Source: an uncultured Clostridium sp.
GTDB lineage: Bacteria > Bacillota > Clostridia > Clostridiales > Clostridiaceae
Assembly: GCA_934755305.1 (NCBI GenBank)
Contig: CAKVLD010000001.1
Location: 1-64,000, forward strand
Direction: 5' to 3'
DNA: 64,000 nt
A model generated the notes under the pieces. That model saw only the letters and a program-made list of their open reading frames with translations, made no database searches and was not told where the DNA came from. Position 1 is the first letter of the stretch. The number at the start of each line of letters is the position of its first letter. Below, in pieces: positions 54,701 through 63,090 of the stretch. The translations under genes were made by a program, and so were the position numbers.

Positions 54701-56019
54701 CTAAAGAAGAAAAAATAAAATATAAAAATCCAGTATTTACAAAGGAAATGCGTAAAACTCATACTATAATAGTTCCACAAATGTCTCCAATTCACTTTGA
54801 GCTTGTAGAAGTTGGAGCTAGAGCTTGTGGATACAATGTAGAAGTACTTCCTTCTATAGATAGTGAAGCTGTAGAAGAAGGATTAAAATATGTTAATAAT
54901 GATGCTTGCTATCCATCAATAATAGTAATTGGACAAATTATTCATGGCTTAAAGTCAGGAAAATATGATTTAAATAGTACAGCAGTAATGATTAGTCAAA
55001 CTGGTGGTGGATGTAGAGCAACAAATTATATTGGATTTTTAAAGAAAGCTTTAAAAGAAGCAGGATTTGAAAATATTCCTGTATTATCATTTAATACAGT
55101 TGGTCTTGAAAAACAACCAGGATTTAAGATAACACCAAAGTTAGTTAAAAGAGCACTTATGTCATTAATTTATGGGGATCTTTTTATGAGAGTATTGTAT
55201 AGAGTAAGACCATATGAAAAGGTAAAGGGTTCAGCTGATAAGTTGCATGCAAAGTGGAGTAAAATAGCTAAAGAAAACCTTGTTAATGGAAGTAAGAGAG
55301 AATTTAACGAAAATATTATTAAGATAGTTGAAGAATTTGATAAATTAGAATGTTTAGATATAGTAAAACCTAAGGTAGGGTTAGTAGGTGAAATTTTAGT
55401 TAAATTCCATCCAACAGCTAATAATGAAGTAGTTAAGATAATAGAATCAGAAGGTGCAGAGGCAGTAATGCCAGATTTGATGGATTTCTTCTTTTATTCA
55501 GCTTATGATGAAGAGTTTAAGTATACTCATTTAGGTGCTAGTAGATTTCATAGAGACATATATATGTTTGCTATTAGATATATGGAGAGCTATAGAAAAA
55601 CTATGAAAAAAGCATTAGATAATTCTAATAGGTTTCATGCACCAAAGCATATTAAGGAATTAGGAGAATTGGCTAAACCAATATTATCTTTAGGAAATCA
55701 AACGGGAGAAGGATGGTTCTTAACTGCTGAAATGATTGAACTTATAGAAAGTGGTGCAGATAATATAATTTGTATGCAGCCATTTGCATGTTTACCGAAT
55801 CATGTAACAGGAAAAGGTATGATAAAAGCCTTAAAAGAAAAATATCCAAAAGCTAATATAGTAGCTGTAGATTATGATCCAGGTGCATCACAAGTTAATC
55901 AGTTAAATAGAATTAAGCTTATGTTATCAGTAGCCTTTAAGAAAGTGGAAGAGGAAACTTTTGAATTGCCAGGAAATAAAAATTTTAATATAGGTGAAGG
56001 CATTAGTTTTAATAACTAA
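51733..56019 (+). CDS. Giant 2-hydroxyacyl-CoA dehydratase activator-like protein
   Basis: 1428 residues. Two BadF/HgdC-type ASKHA ATPase domains in tandem (GLDVGSTTVKVV at 6 and FLGIDAGSTTTKIV near 316, each followed by a GTGAFIDQ or GCGSFIES iron-sulfur cysteine loop), then a DUF2229-like segment (GIPRVLNVYENYPFW) and HgdB-like regions with SACYPAK and NDACYPS cysteines. The family is thought to drive difficult reductions by ATP-coupled electron transfer, but the fused protein's own substrate is unknown. No dehydratase subunits flank it. ATG at 51733 after GTAGGTG. Confidence 0.9.
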   Translation: MKIYNMGLDVGSTTVKVVILDKDEKIIYSQYRRHFSDIRNTIIELIKEAYSNVGDAKVTISVTGSGGLSVSKWLDINFVQEVIACTKTVETRIPRTDVAIELGGEDAKITYFKGGIEQRMNGTCAGGTGAFIDQMATLLNTDAKGLNDLAKEHKVIYPIASRCGVFAKTDVQPLINEGAKTEDIAASILQAVVNQTISGLACGKPIRGNVAFLGGPLFFLSELRKRFIETLNLSEEQIIFPENSQLFVAYGAALLSRKSKEVELKEIADKVEKIQDINEDDVERLRPLFKDEKEYKAFDERHKRAKVKRGKLEGYKGKAFLGIDAGSTTTKIVLINESSEIIYSYYGSNDGSPLSKVIEILKELYSKLPEGVEIANSTVTGYGEALIKAALHVDIGEIETIAHYKASEYFLPGVDFILDIGGQDMKCLRIKNGVIDSILLNEACSSGCGSFIESFAKSLNMKVEDFAKEAVKSKSPVDLGSRCTVFMNSRVKQAQKEGAEVSDISAGLSYSVIKNALFKVIKIRDEKEMGQKIIVQGGTFYNDAVLRSFELISGREAVRPDIAGIMGAFGSALIAKERYDGNIKTTLLPKDKIDSFEMSSDFRRCGKCGNNCLLTINKFSTNEEFISGNRCERGLGIESSKKEVPNMFKYKLKRTFSYKPLKKDEAKRGTIGIPRVLNVYENYPFWFTLLTNLGFRVELSPISSKKVYELGIETIPSESACYPAKISHGHIMSLVNRGIKNIFYPCIPYERIEFSNANNHYNCPMVTSYPEVIRNNMDILKEEGVNFIQPFLSLADKGALSKRIVEEFKEFNVTMEEAKEAVNKAYEERENFDRDLRNKGKEVLQYLKETGKKGIVLAGRPYHIDPEINHGIPDIITSFDMAVLTEDCVAYMGVLDSPLRVVDQWMYHSRLYRAAAFVANEPSLELIQLNSFGCGLDAVTTDQVAEILAEKGKIYTCLKIDEGNNLGAAKIRIRSLKAAMEERERNNYKAKEEKIKYKNPVFTKEMRKTHTIIVPQMSPIHFELVEVGARACGYNVEVLPSIDSEAVEEGLKYVNNDACYPSIIVIGQIIHGLKSGKYDLNSTAVMISQTGGGCRATNYIGFLKKALKEAGFENIPVLSFNTVGLEKQPGFKITPKLVKRALMSLIYGDLFMRVLYRVRPYEKVKGSADKLHAKWSKIAKENLVNGSKREFNENIIKIVEEFDKLECLDIVKPKVGLVGEILVKFHPTANNEVVKIIESEGAEAVMPDLMDFFFYSAYDEEFKYTHLGASRFHRDIYMFAIRYMESYRKTMKKALDNSNRFHAPKHIKELGELAKPILSLGNQTGEGWFLTAEMIELIESGADNIICMQPFACLPNHVTGKGMIKALKEKYPKANIVAVDYDPGASQVNQLNRIKLMLSVAFKKVEEETFELPGNKNFNIGEGISFNN

Positions 56020-56105
56020 ATAAGATATAATATTCTAAATTAGTGATAAGATTTATAGAATAAAGTTAATTTGTTAGGCATAACCTAAATTTGAGGTGAA
56101 AAGTT

Positions 56106-56240
56106 ATGTCAAATAAAATGAAAGCTGATAATAAGCGTAAAAAGAAGAATGTTAATCATAATCCACAAGCTGAAAGTGTAAAAGCTGTTTTTGGAGAACC
56201 AAAAGCAAAGGTTTATGATCCGACTGATTTTAAAATTTAA
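56106..56240 (+). CDS. Small basic protein, CPC_1213-like
   Basis: 44 residues: a Lys/Arg/Asn-rich head (KRKKKN) followed by NPQAESVKAVFGEPKAKVYDP. GAGGTG lies before the ATG and a terminator follows at 56254-56303, so it is a real small gene. Length and the QAESV...FG pattern resemble a short clostridial family (CPC_1213); function unknown. Confidence 0.7.
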   Translation: MSNKMKADNKRKKKNVNHNPQAESVKAVFGEPKAKVYDPTDFKI

Positions 56241-56253
56241 ATAAATAGTTAAG

Positions 56254-56303
56254 CTAGATGTAATTATATTTATTAATAAATAGTATTACATCTAGTTTTT
56301 TTT
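56254..56303 (+). terminator. Terminator after the small protein gene
   Basis: Stem CTAGATGTAAT/ATTACATCTAG, 20-base loop, eight T. Confidence 0.88.
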
Positions 56304-56475
56304 ATGGGGATATTTTTTTGATGCATATGATGCATATGTTTTTTTACATTTTTGTATTCGAATATTCTTTTTATGCGTATATTCATATATAAAAAAATAT
56401 ATAAATAATGTTACATTAAGTTTTTAATTATGTATAATATTAACAAGTGATATAAAATTGTTGGAGGAAATTTTT

Positions 56476-57243
56476 ATGAATAGGATAATAGAAATTAAAG
56501 GCATAAAATTAGGAGAAGGTATACCTAAAATATGTACACCATTAATAAGTGATACAGATGAAAAATTATTAGAAGAAGCAAAAGAAGTAAGTATAGTTAA
56601 AGAAGTAGATCTAGTTGAATGGAGAGTGGACTACTATAAGTATGCGAAAGACATAGATAAAGTAAAAAATATATTAAAAGAGATTATATTGATATTAAAA
56701 GATAAACCTTTACTATTTACCTTTAGAACAAAAAAAGAAGGTGGCGAAAAAGAAATAACAGAAGATGAATATATATATTTAAATACAGAAATTATAAAAA
56801 CAAAAATGATTGATTTAGTTGATGTTGAATTAAGCTTAGGTGATGAAAATTCAAAAGTAATTTTAGAAGAAGCTAATAAATTTAATGTTACGGTAATAAT
56901 GTCAAATCATGATTTTAATAAAACACCAGAAAAAAAAGAAATAATTAATAGATTGGAAAAAATGATCTTACTTGGAGCAGATATAGCTAAGATAGCTTTA
57001 ATGCCAAAGAATGAAGAGGATGTATTAACGTTATTGTCTGCAACTAATGAGGTGAAAAAACTTCATGAAGGTTATCCAATAATAGCTATGTCTATGGGAG
57101 GAACTGGACTTATAAGCAGAATATCAGGTGAAGTATTTGGGTCAATTCTAACTTTTGGAAGTATAAAGAATGCTTCAGCTCCAGGGCAAATACCTGTTAA
57201 AGAATTAGAAGAAGCATTAAAGATTATACATAAGTACAAGTAA
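56476..57243 (+). CDS. aroD: Type I 3-dehydroquinate dehydratase
   Basis: Third step of the shikimate pathway through a Schiff base. 255 residues with EWRVDYY (substrate Glu/Arg), the catalytic His in MSNHDF and the Schiff-base Lys in AKIALMP, and a C-terminal SAPGQIPV. The start at 56476 is set by GGAGG 10 bases upstream; a TTG at 56458 precedes that site. No other aro genes are adjacent. Confidence 0.94.
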   Translation: MNRIIEIKGIKLGEGIPKICTPLISDTDEKLLEEAKEVSIVKEVDLVEWRVDYYKYAKDIDKVKNILKEIILILKDKPLLFTFRTKKEGGEKEITEDEYIYLNTEIIKTKMIDLVDVELSLGDENSKVILEEANKFNVTVIMSNHDFNKTPEKKEIINRLEKMILLGADIAKIALMPKNEEDVLTLLSATNEVKKLHEGYPIIAMSMGGTGLISRISGEVFGSILTFGSIKNASAPGQIPVKELEEALKIIHKYK

Positions 57244-57596
57244 ATATATAATAAAAATATAAAAAAGTAATAAAGAGTTTAAAAAGTCTTAGTGTAGTTG
57301 ATTAATGGCATAAATAGAAAAAACAAATTTTATGTCTATTAAAGTAATCAAATATGCTGAGATTTTTTTGTTTTTAAATAGTTTTTGAAAAAAAATAATT
57401 TCAAGAAAAATCTTATTAAAAAATTTATAAAAATTTAGTATGATTCATGAAGGTAAAAAATATGAGCTTAAATGTGTAAAAATTGCAAATATCTTTTTGA
57501 CGATAAATAAAATGGCATTTTATGAAAAAATGTGGTAATAAAATACATGCTGTGAGAGAATATAGCATGTAATGAAATGGTTTAGGGGGTTAGAAA
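57244..57596. promoter_or_regulatory. Leader region of the GH74 / scaffoldin locus
   Basis: 353 non-coding, very AT-rich bases. They hold an imperfect inverted repeat around 57298-57351, a TTGACG (57496-57501) that could serve as a -35, an element at 57520-57544 that recurs before the scaffoldin gene (62964-62990), and a seven-pair hairpin ACATGCT/AGCATGT (57545-57570). Confidence 0.55.
57545..57570 (+). promoter_or_regulatory. Leader hairpin of the first GH74 gene
   Basis: ACATGCT pairs with AGCATGT around a 12-base loop, without a T-run, directly after the shared element. The likely role is 5' mRNA stability (inference). Confidence 0.6.
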
Positions 57597-60221
57597 ATGA
57601 AAAACAAATTAAACAAAACTGTTTCTGCACTATTAATGGGAGCTATGGTTTTACCAACAACTGGTTCTATTAATGTAGAAGCAAGTACAGGTCCTGATTC
57701 TGCAAAGGACACTTATAAGAGTAATTATACTTGGAACAAAGTTAATACTGGTGCTGGTGGCGGATTTATACCAGCAATAATATTTAACAAAGGAGAAAAA
57801 GATTTAATATATACACGTACCGATATGGGTGGTGCATATAGATGGGATCCTGAAACAAGTACATGGATTTCTTTATCTGATTGGATTTCTTTTGATGATT
57901 GGAATTTACTTGGTTGTGAAAGTTTGGCAGCTGACCCAGTTGAAACTAATAGAGTATATGTTTTAGCAGGAACATATACTAATGATTGGACTAATGATAA
58001 TGGTGCTATATTACGCTCAACTGATAAAGGTGATCATTGGGAAAAGACTGAATTACCATTTAAGGTAGGTGGTAATATGCCAGGTCGTTCAATGGGTGAA
58101 CGTTTAGTAATTGATCCAGTTGCTAATAATGTATTGTACTTAGGAAGCCATAAAGATGGGTTATGGAGAAGTGAAGATTATGGTGTTACTTGGAATAAGG
58201 TAGAAAGCTTCACAGCAACAGGAAGCTATATTGATCCTAACTTTAAAGATCAAACAGGTGTTGTTTGGGTAGAATTTGATAAAACTAGTGCTCCAGAAGG
58301 AACTACTGAAGATGGTAAGAAGTTACCATGCCAAACAATTTATGTTGGTGTTGCAGATGAAAAAGAAAGTATTTATGTAACTCATGATGCAGGAAAGACT
58401 TGGGAACCTCTAGAAGGGCAACCTACTCTATCAAATCAATCTAGCTGGGTAGGAAGCGATAAGCAGCCAAGAGCATTTTTACCTCAACATGGAAACTTAG
58501 ATTCTAATGGAAATTTATATATAACTTATAGTAATGATTGCGGTCCATATGATGGAACTAAAGGTGATGTATGGAGATATAACACTAAGACAAAGGAATG
58601 GAAAAACATAAGTCCAGTACCTTCAAGCAGTGAAGATAACTACTTTGGGTATGGAGCTTTAGCTTTAGATGAACAACATCCTGGAACTTTAGTAGTTATG
58701 GCATTAAATTCATGGTGGCCAGATACTCAAATGTATAGATCAACAGATGCAGGTGAAACTTGGACACCAATTTGGAATTGGAATGGGTATCCAAGCAGAA
58801 TATTAAGATATACACAAGATATATCTAAAGCACCATGGTTAAACTTTGGTGGAAATCCAAGTTATCCAGAACCAGAAGTTAAACTTGGTTGGATGACAGG
58901 AGGAGCATCTATAGATCCATTCAATTCAGATAGAATGATGTATGGTACAGGAGCTACTATATATGGAACAAACAATTTATCTGATTGGAAAGATGGAAGC
59001 AAAGTAAATATAAGTGTAATGGCTCAAGGAATAGAAGAAGAATCTGTATCAAAGGTAATAAGCCTTTCAAACTCTAAGACTCAATTACTTTCAGCTATGG
59101 GAGATGTTTGTGGATTCCGTCATGAGGATATAACAAAGGTACCAAGTAAGATGTTTACTACACCAGATTTTAGTACTGCTGATATGGATTATGCAGAATT
59201 AGAACAAAACTTTATAGTAAGAACTGGTCAAGTAAGTGATAGCGATAGAGATAGAAAGAAGAGTATTGCTTTTTCATACAATGAAGGTGAAAACTGGTTC
59301 ACAGGAAAAGATATACCTGGAATAAAGGGTAGTGCAGGTGGAAGTGTTGCAGTAGCCGCTGATGCTAAGACAGTTCTTTGGTCACCAGGTGGAGAAGGAA
59401 CTAGAACAGCTTACTATACTACTAATAACGGTAGTTCATGGAATAAAACTGAGGGTCTTCCAGATGGAGCAAAAGTTATTTCAGACCGTGTAAATGGACA
59501 AAAATTCTACGGTTATGTAGATGGAGAGTTTTATGTAAGTACAGATGGTGCTAAAACATTTACTAAAACTGCAGCAACAGGGTTACCAAAGACTGGTACA
59601 CATGCTTGTAAAGCAGTTCCAGGTCATGAAGGAGATATTTGGATAGCTACTGGAAGTAAATATGAAGAAAATTATGGTATTTGGCATTCAACAGATTCAG
59701 GAGAAACATTTACTAAGCTTGAAAATGTAGAAGAGGCAGATAGCATTGGATTTGGTAAGGCAGCAGAAGGAAAAGATTACTTTGCAATTTATACTAATGC
59801 AAAGATAAATGGTGTTCGTGGAATTTATAGATCAGATGATGAAGGTGTAAATTGGGTAAGAATAAATGATGCAGAACATCAATATGGATGTGCGAATGCA
59901 GATATTACAGGAGATTATAAAGTATACGGAAGAGTATATGTTGCAACTAATGGTTTAGGTATAGCTTATGGAGATATAAATGGAGGATCAACTACTCCAG
60001 ATGAACCATCAAAACCAGATGAACCATCAAAACCAGATGAACCAAAATCATTACTTGGGGATGTAAATTCAGATAATACTATAAATATGATGGATTATGT
60101 AAATCTTAAGTTATATCTATCTCACAAGTATCCAGGAGAAATCAATGAAAAGAATGCAGATTTAGATGGGGATGGAAAGATAACAGTTAAAGATTTATTA
60201 GCATTAAGAATGATGGTTTAG
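57597..60221 (+). CDS. Cellulosomal xyloglucanase, GH74 with dockerin
   Basis: 874 residues. Signal peptide (1 to about 29, ending VEA). A GH74 double seven-blade propeller follows (about 40-790) with many Asp-box repeats such as STDKGDHWEK, SEDYGVTWNK and STDAGETWTP. The two acidic positions that correspond to the family's catalytic Asp pair are present (D76 in RTDMGGAYRW and D503 in GDVCGF). A Pro-rich PDEPSK repeat linker leads to a type I dockerin (819-874) with two calcium loops, DVNSDNTINMMD and DLDGDGKITVKD. It degrades the xyloglucan backbone while bound to a scaffoldin cohesin. AGGGGG precedes the ATG. Confidence 0.93.
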   Translation: MKNKLNKTVSALLMGAMVLPTTGSINVEASTGPDSAKDTYKSNYTWNKVNTGAGGGFIPAIIFNKGEKDLIYTRTDMGGAYRWDPETSTWISLSDWISFDDWNLLGCESLAADPVETNRVYVLAGTYTNDWTNDNGAILRSTDKGDHWEKTELPFKVGGNMPGRSMGERLVIDPVANNVLYLGSHKDGLWRSEDYGVTWNKVESFTATGSYIDPNFKDQTGVVWVEFDKTSAPEGTTEDGKKLPCQTIYVGVADEKESIYVTHDAGKTWEPLEGQPTLSNQSSWVGSDKQPRAFLPQHGNLDSNGNLYITYSNDCGPYDGTKGDVWRYNTKTKEWKNISPVPSSSEDNYFGYGALALDEQHPGTLVVMALNSWWPDTQMYRSTDAGETWTPIWNWNGYPSRILRYTQDISKAPWLNFGGNPSYPEPEVKLGWMTGGASIDPFNSDRMMYGTGATIYGTNNLSDWKDGSKVNISVMAQGIEEESVSKVISLSNSKTQLLSAMGDVCGFRHEDITKVPSKMFTTPDFSTADMDYAELEQNFIVRTGQVSDSDRDRKKSIAFSYNEGENWFTGKDIPGIKGSAGGSVAVAADAKTVLWSPGGEGTRTAYYTTNNGSSWNKTEGLPDGAKVISDRVNGQKFYGYVDGEFYVSTDGAKTFTKTAATGLPKTGTHACKAVPGHEGDIWIATGSKYEENYGIWHSTDSGETFTKLENVEEADSIGFGKAAEGKDYFAIYTNAKINGVRGIYRSDDEGVNWVRINDAEHQYGCANADITGDYKVYGRVYVATNGLGIAYGDINGGSTTPDEPSKPDEPSKPDEPKSLLGDVNSDNTINMMDYVNLKLYLSHKYPGEINEKNADLDGDGKITVKDLLALRMMV

Positions 60222-60244
60222 TATCTTAATCTTAATTAGTATAT

Positions 60245-60294
60245 AGGGCAGTATCTAAGAATTTAAGTTTTAAATTGATTTTAAGATACACCCT
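60245..60294 (+). promoter_or_regulatory. Intercistronic stem-loop between the GH74 genes
   Basis: AGGG/CCCT and GTATCT/AGATAC stems plus an inner ATTTAA/TTAAAT pair enclose about 50 bases. No T-run follows, so it is not a strong terminator. An mRNA-processing or stability element is plausible. Confidence 0.6.
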
Positions 60295-60335
60295 TATATT
60301 TTGTGAAAAATAATAAGAGAAAGTAGGTAAAGAGG

Positions 60336-62858
60336 ATGAAGAAGAATTTATGTACAATGCTAACTTCACTAGTTATGACTTCAGTACTTGTAACTAGTGC
60401 ATCAGCTAGCACTGGTCCAATAACTAATCTGAAGCCAAGTAATGCTGGAGATTCATATGCATGGAAAAGAGTAAATACAGGAGCAGGTGGTGGATACATT
60501 CCTGCAACAATATTTAATAAATCAGAAAAAAATTTAGTATATTTACGTACTGATATGGGTGGTGCATATAGATGGAATCCAACAGATAAAACTTGGAAAC
60601 CATTAACTGACTGGGTAGGTGCTAAAAATTATGAACAATTAGGAATAGAAAGTATAGCTACCGATCCAGTAGATACTAACAGAGTATATATGGCAGTAGG
60701 TACTTACACATATAGTTGGGGACAAAAAGGTTCTATTCTAAGATCAACAGATAAGGGGGAAACATGGCAAGAAACTAAATTACCATTTTCTTTAGGTGGT
60801 AATATGTCAGGAAGATGTGCTGGAGAACGTTTATCTATAGATCCAAATGATAATAGCATTATATACTTAGGTGCTCGTAATGGTAATGGATTATGGAAGA
60901 GTACAGATTATGGTGTGACTTGGAATAAGGTAGAAAGCTTTACTCATCCAGGAGATGTAGCTGATAAGTATGATTCAGATAGAACAGGTGTATGTTGGAT
61001 AGCTTTTGATAAGAGCACAGGAAGTGCTGGAAAGGCTACTCAAACAATTTATGTGGGTGTCGCTAATACAGAAGCAAGTATTTATAAAAGTACAGATGGT
61101 GGACAAACTTGGGAAGCTGTTGCAGGACAACCAACTAAGGCAAATCAATCAGGATGGGATGCAGCATTTGTTCCACAACATGGAGTTTTAAGTTCTAATG
61201 GAAATCTATATGTATCTTATAGTGAATTACCTGGACCATATGAATCAAGTGATGGAGATGTATGGAGATATAACACTAAAACAGGTGAATGGAAAAATGT
61301 AAGTCCAGATGGATATAATTCAAGTAATAAAGATATGTACTTTGGATATGGCGGAATTGATGTAGATGCTCAAAATCCAGATACAATAGTTGTTGCAAGT
61401 TTAAGCTCATGGTGGCCAGATGCAAGAATGTATCGTTCAACAGATGGAGGGGAAACTTGGAAGCCACTTTGGGAAATATCTTATTGGCCAACAACTAAAC
61501 GTATAAATCATTATACTCAAGATGTTTCAAACGCTCCATGGTTAGATTTTGGCAATAAAGATACTGAATCAGAAACAGCAGTAAAACTAGGATGGATGGT
61601 TGGGGGTGTATCCATAGATCCATTTAATTCAGACAAAATGTACTATGGAACAGGTGCAACTTTGTATGGAACAGAAGATTTAACTAATTGGGATAAAGGA
61701 ACAAATGTAAATATTAAATGTATGGCTCAAGGTATAGAAGAGACAGCAGTTGAAGCTTTAATAAGTCCAACAGAAGGTGCTCCGTTAATTAGTGGTATGA
61801 GAGATGTTTATGGTTTTGTTCATAAAGATTTAAGTAAAGCACCAGACAAACAATGTAAGGTTCCTGAAGGAAATACATTTGGATTAGATTATGCACAAAA
61901 TAAGCCAAGCCATATTGTAAAAGTTTCTACAGCAACTAATGCTTCAGGATTTGCTTATTCAACAGATGGTGGAGAAAACTGGACATCTGGTAAAGATCCA
62001 ATAGGAGTTACAGTTGATAAAGATAATCCAGGAAGAGTAGCTATTTCAGCTGATGGAAGTATAGTTACCTGGGCAGTTAATTCTAAAGATATCAAGACAG
62101 CTTTTTATTCAATAGATAATGGAAATACATGGACTGCATCAGAAGGACTTCCAAGTGGTGCATCTGTAATAGCTGATAGAGTTAATTCAAAAAAATTCTA
62201 TGGTCTTGCAGATGGTAATTTCTATGTAAGTACAGATGGTGCCAAAACATTTACTAAGACTGCATCAGGCTTACCAAAAGTTTCTGGAACACAAGGTCAA
62301 TTTAAAGCTGCACTAGGAAAAGAAGGAGACGTTTGGGTAGTTGGTAAAGAAGAATCAGATCAACATGGTATGTGGCATTCAATAGATGGTGGACAAACTT
62401 TCACTAAGATAAGTGATATAGAATACGGTACTTCAATTGGTTTTGGTAAAGCTAAAGAAGGTAGCGATTATCCAGCTATATACACACGTTCAATAATAGA
62501 TGGTAATGATGGATTCTACAGATCAGATGATGCAGGTAAGACATGGATAAGAATTAATGATGATGCTCATCTTTTTGGAACTTGTCATGCAGATATCACA
62601 GGAGATCCAAGAGTATACGGTAGAGTTTATATAGCTACAAATGGTCTTGGAATTGCTTATGGAGATATAAATAGTACATCAAAAGTTTTATCTGGAGATG
62701 TAAATAATGATGGTGTAGTAAACTTAATGGATTATGTAAGTCTTAAATTATATCTATCACATAAATATACTGGAGAATTTAATGAAGCTAATTCTGATTT
62801 GGATGGTGATGGAAAAATTAATGTAAAAGATTTATTAGCATTAAGATTATTAGTATAA
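60336..62858 (+). CDS. Second cellulosomal xyloglucanase, GH74 with dockerin
   Basis: 840 residues, a clear paralogue of the preceding gene: signal peptide (to about 24, ending ASAS), GH74 propellers with the same Asp boxes and corresponding acidic positions (D73 in RTDMGGAYRW and D490 in RDVYGF), and dockerin (784-840; loops DVNNDGVVNLMD and DLDGDGKINVKD). It lacks the Pro-rich linker of its neighbour. The change GDVCG to RDVYG beside D490 may alter the cleavage pattern (inference). The ribosome site (AAGTAGG) is weaker than that of its neighbour. It lies 114 bases downstream and is probably co-transcribed. Confidence 0.93.
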   Translation: MKKNLCTMLTSLVMTSVLVTSASASTGPITNLKPSNAGDSYAWKRVNTGAGGGYIPATIFNKSEKNLVYLRTDMGGAYRWNPTDKTWKPLTDWVGAKNYEQLGIESIATDPVDTNRVYMAVGTYTYSWGQKGSILRSTDKGETWQETKLPFSLGGNMSGRCAGERLSIDPNDNSIIYLGARNGNGLWKSTDYGVTWNKVESFTHPGDVADKYDSDRTGVCWIAFDKSTGSAGKATQTIYVGVANTEASIYKSTDGGQTWEAVAGQPTKANQSGWDAAFVPQHGVLSSNGNLYVSYSELPGPYESSDGDVWRYNTKTGEWKNVSPDGYNSSNKDMYFGYGGIDVDAQNPDTIVVASLSSWWPDARMYRSTDGGETWKPLWEISYWPTTKRINHYTQDVSNAPWLDFGNKDTESETAVKLGWMVGGVSIDPFNSDKMYYGTGATLYGTEDLTNWDKGTNVNIKCMAQGIEETAVEALISPTEGAPLISGMRDVYGFVHKDLSKAPDKQCKVPEGNTFGLDYAQNKPSHIVKVSTATNASGFAYSTDGGENWTSGKDPIGVTVDKDNPGRVAISADGSIVTWAVNSKDIKTAFYSIDNGNTWTASEGLPSGASVIADRVNSKKFYGLADGNFYVSTDGAKTFTKTASGLPKVSGTQGQFKAALGKEGDVWVVGKEESDQHGMWHSIDGGQTFTKISDIEYGTSIGFGKAKEGSDYPAIYTRSIIDGNDGFYRSDDAGKTWIRINDDAHLFGTCHADITGDPRVYGRVYIATNGLGIAYGDINSTSKVLSGDVNNDGVVNLMDYVSLKLYLSHKYTGEFNEANSDLDGDGKINVKDLLALRLLV

Positions 62859-62895
62859 ATTTAGCCAACTCGTAAAATTACCAAATTGTATCATA

Positions 62896-62925
62896 AAAGA
62901 GGATTTTCAAGAATTTCCTCTTTTG
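62896..62925 (+). terminator. Stem-loop after the second GH74 gene
   Basis: AAAAGAGGA/TCCTCTTTT with a 12-base loop. The T-tract is short (TTTTGTG), so termination may be partial. Confidence 0.6.
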
Positions 62926-62963
62926 TGACATATAATAAGGGTGATAAGAAAAAATATAGAAAA

Positions 62964-63008
62964 ATATGAAATAAAATGTGATAATAAAATCGTATGGTAA
63001 GACTACGA
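62964..63008 (+). promoter_or_regulatory. Leader element and hairpin before the scaffoldin gene
   Basis: 62964-62990 closely repeats the element at 57520-57544 (common core AATGTG-R-TAATAAAAT). It is followed at once by a small hairpin TCGTA/TACGA (62990-63008), as in the first GH74 leader. Confidence 0.6.
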
Positions 63009-63090
63009 GGGGGAAACAACAGTGTAAGAACTTTTATTCATCAAAATATGGATAAATTTTCTATATAACTTTAGGAGGGGAAATAAAAAA

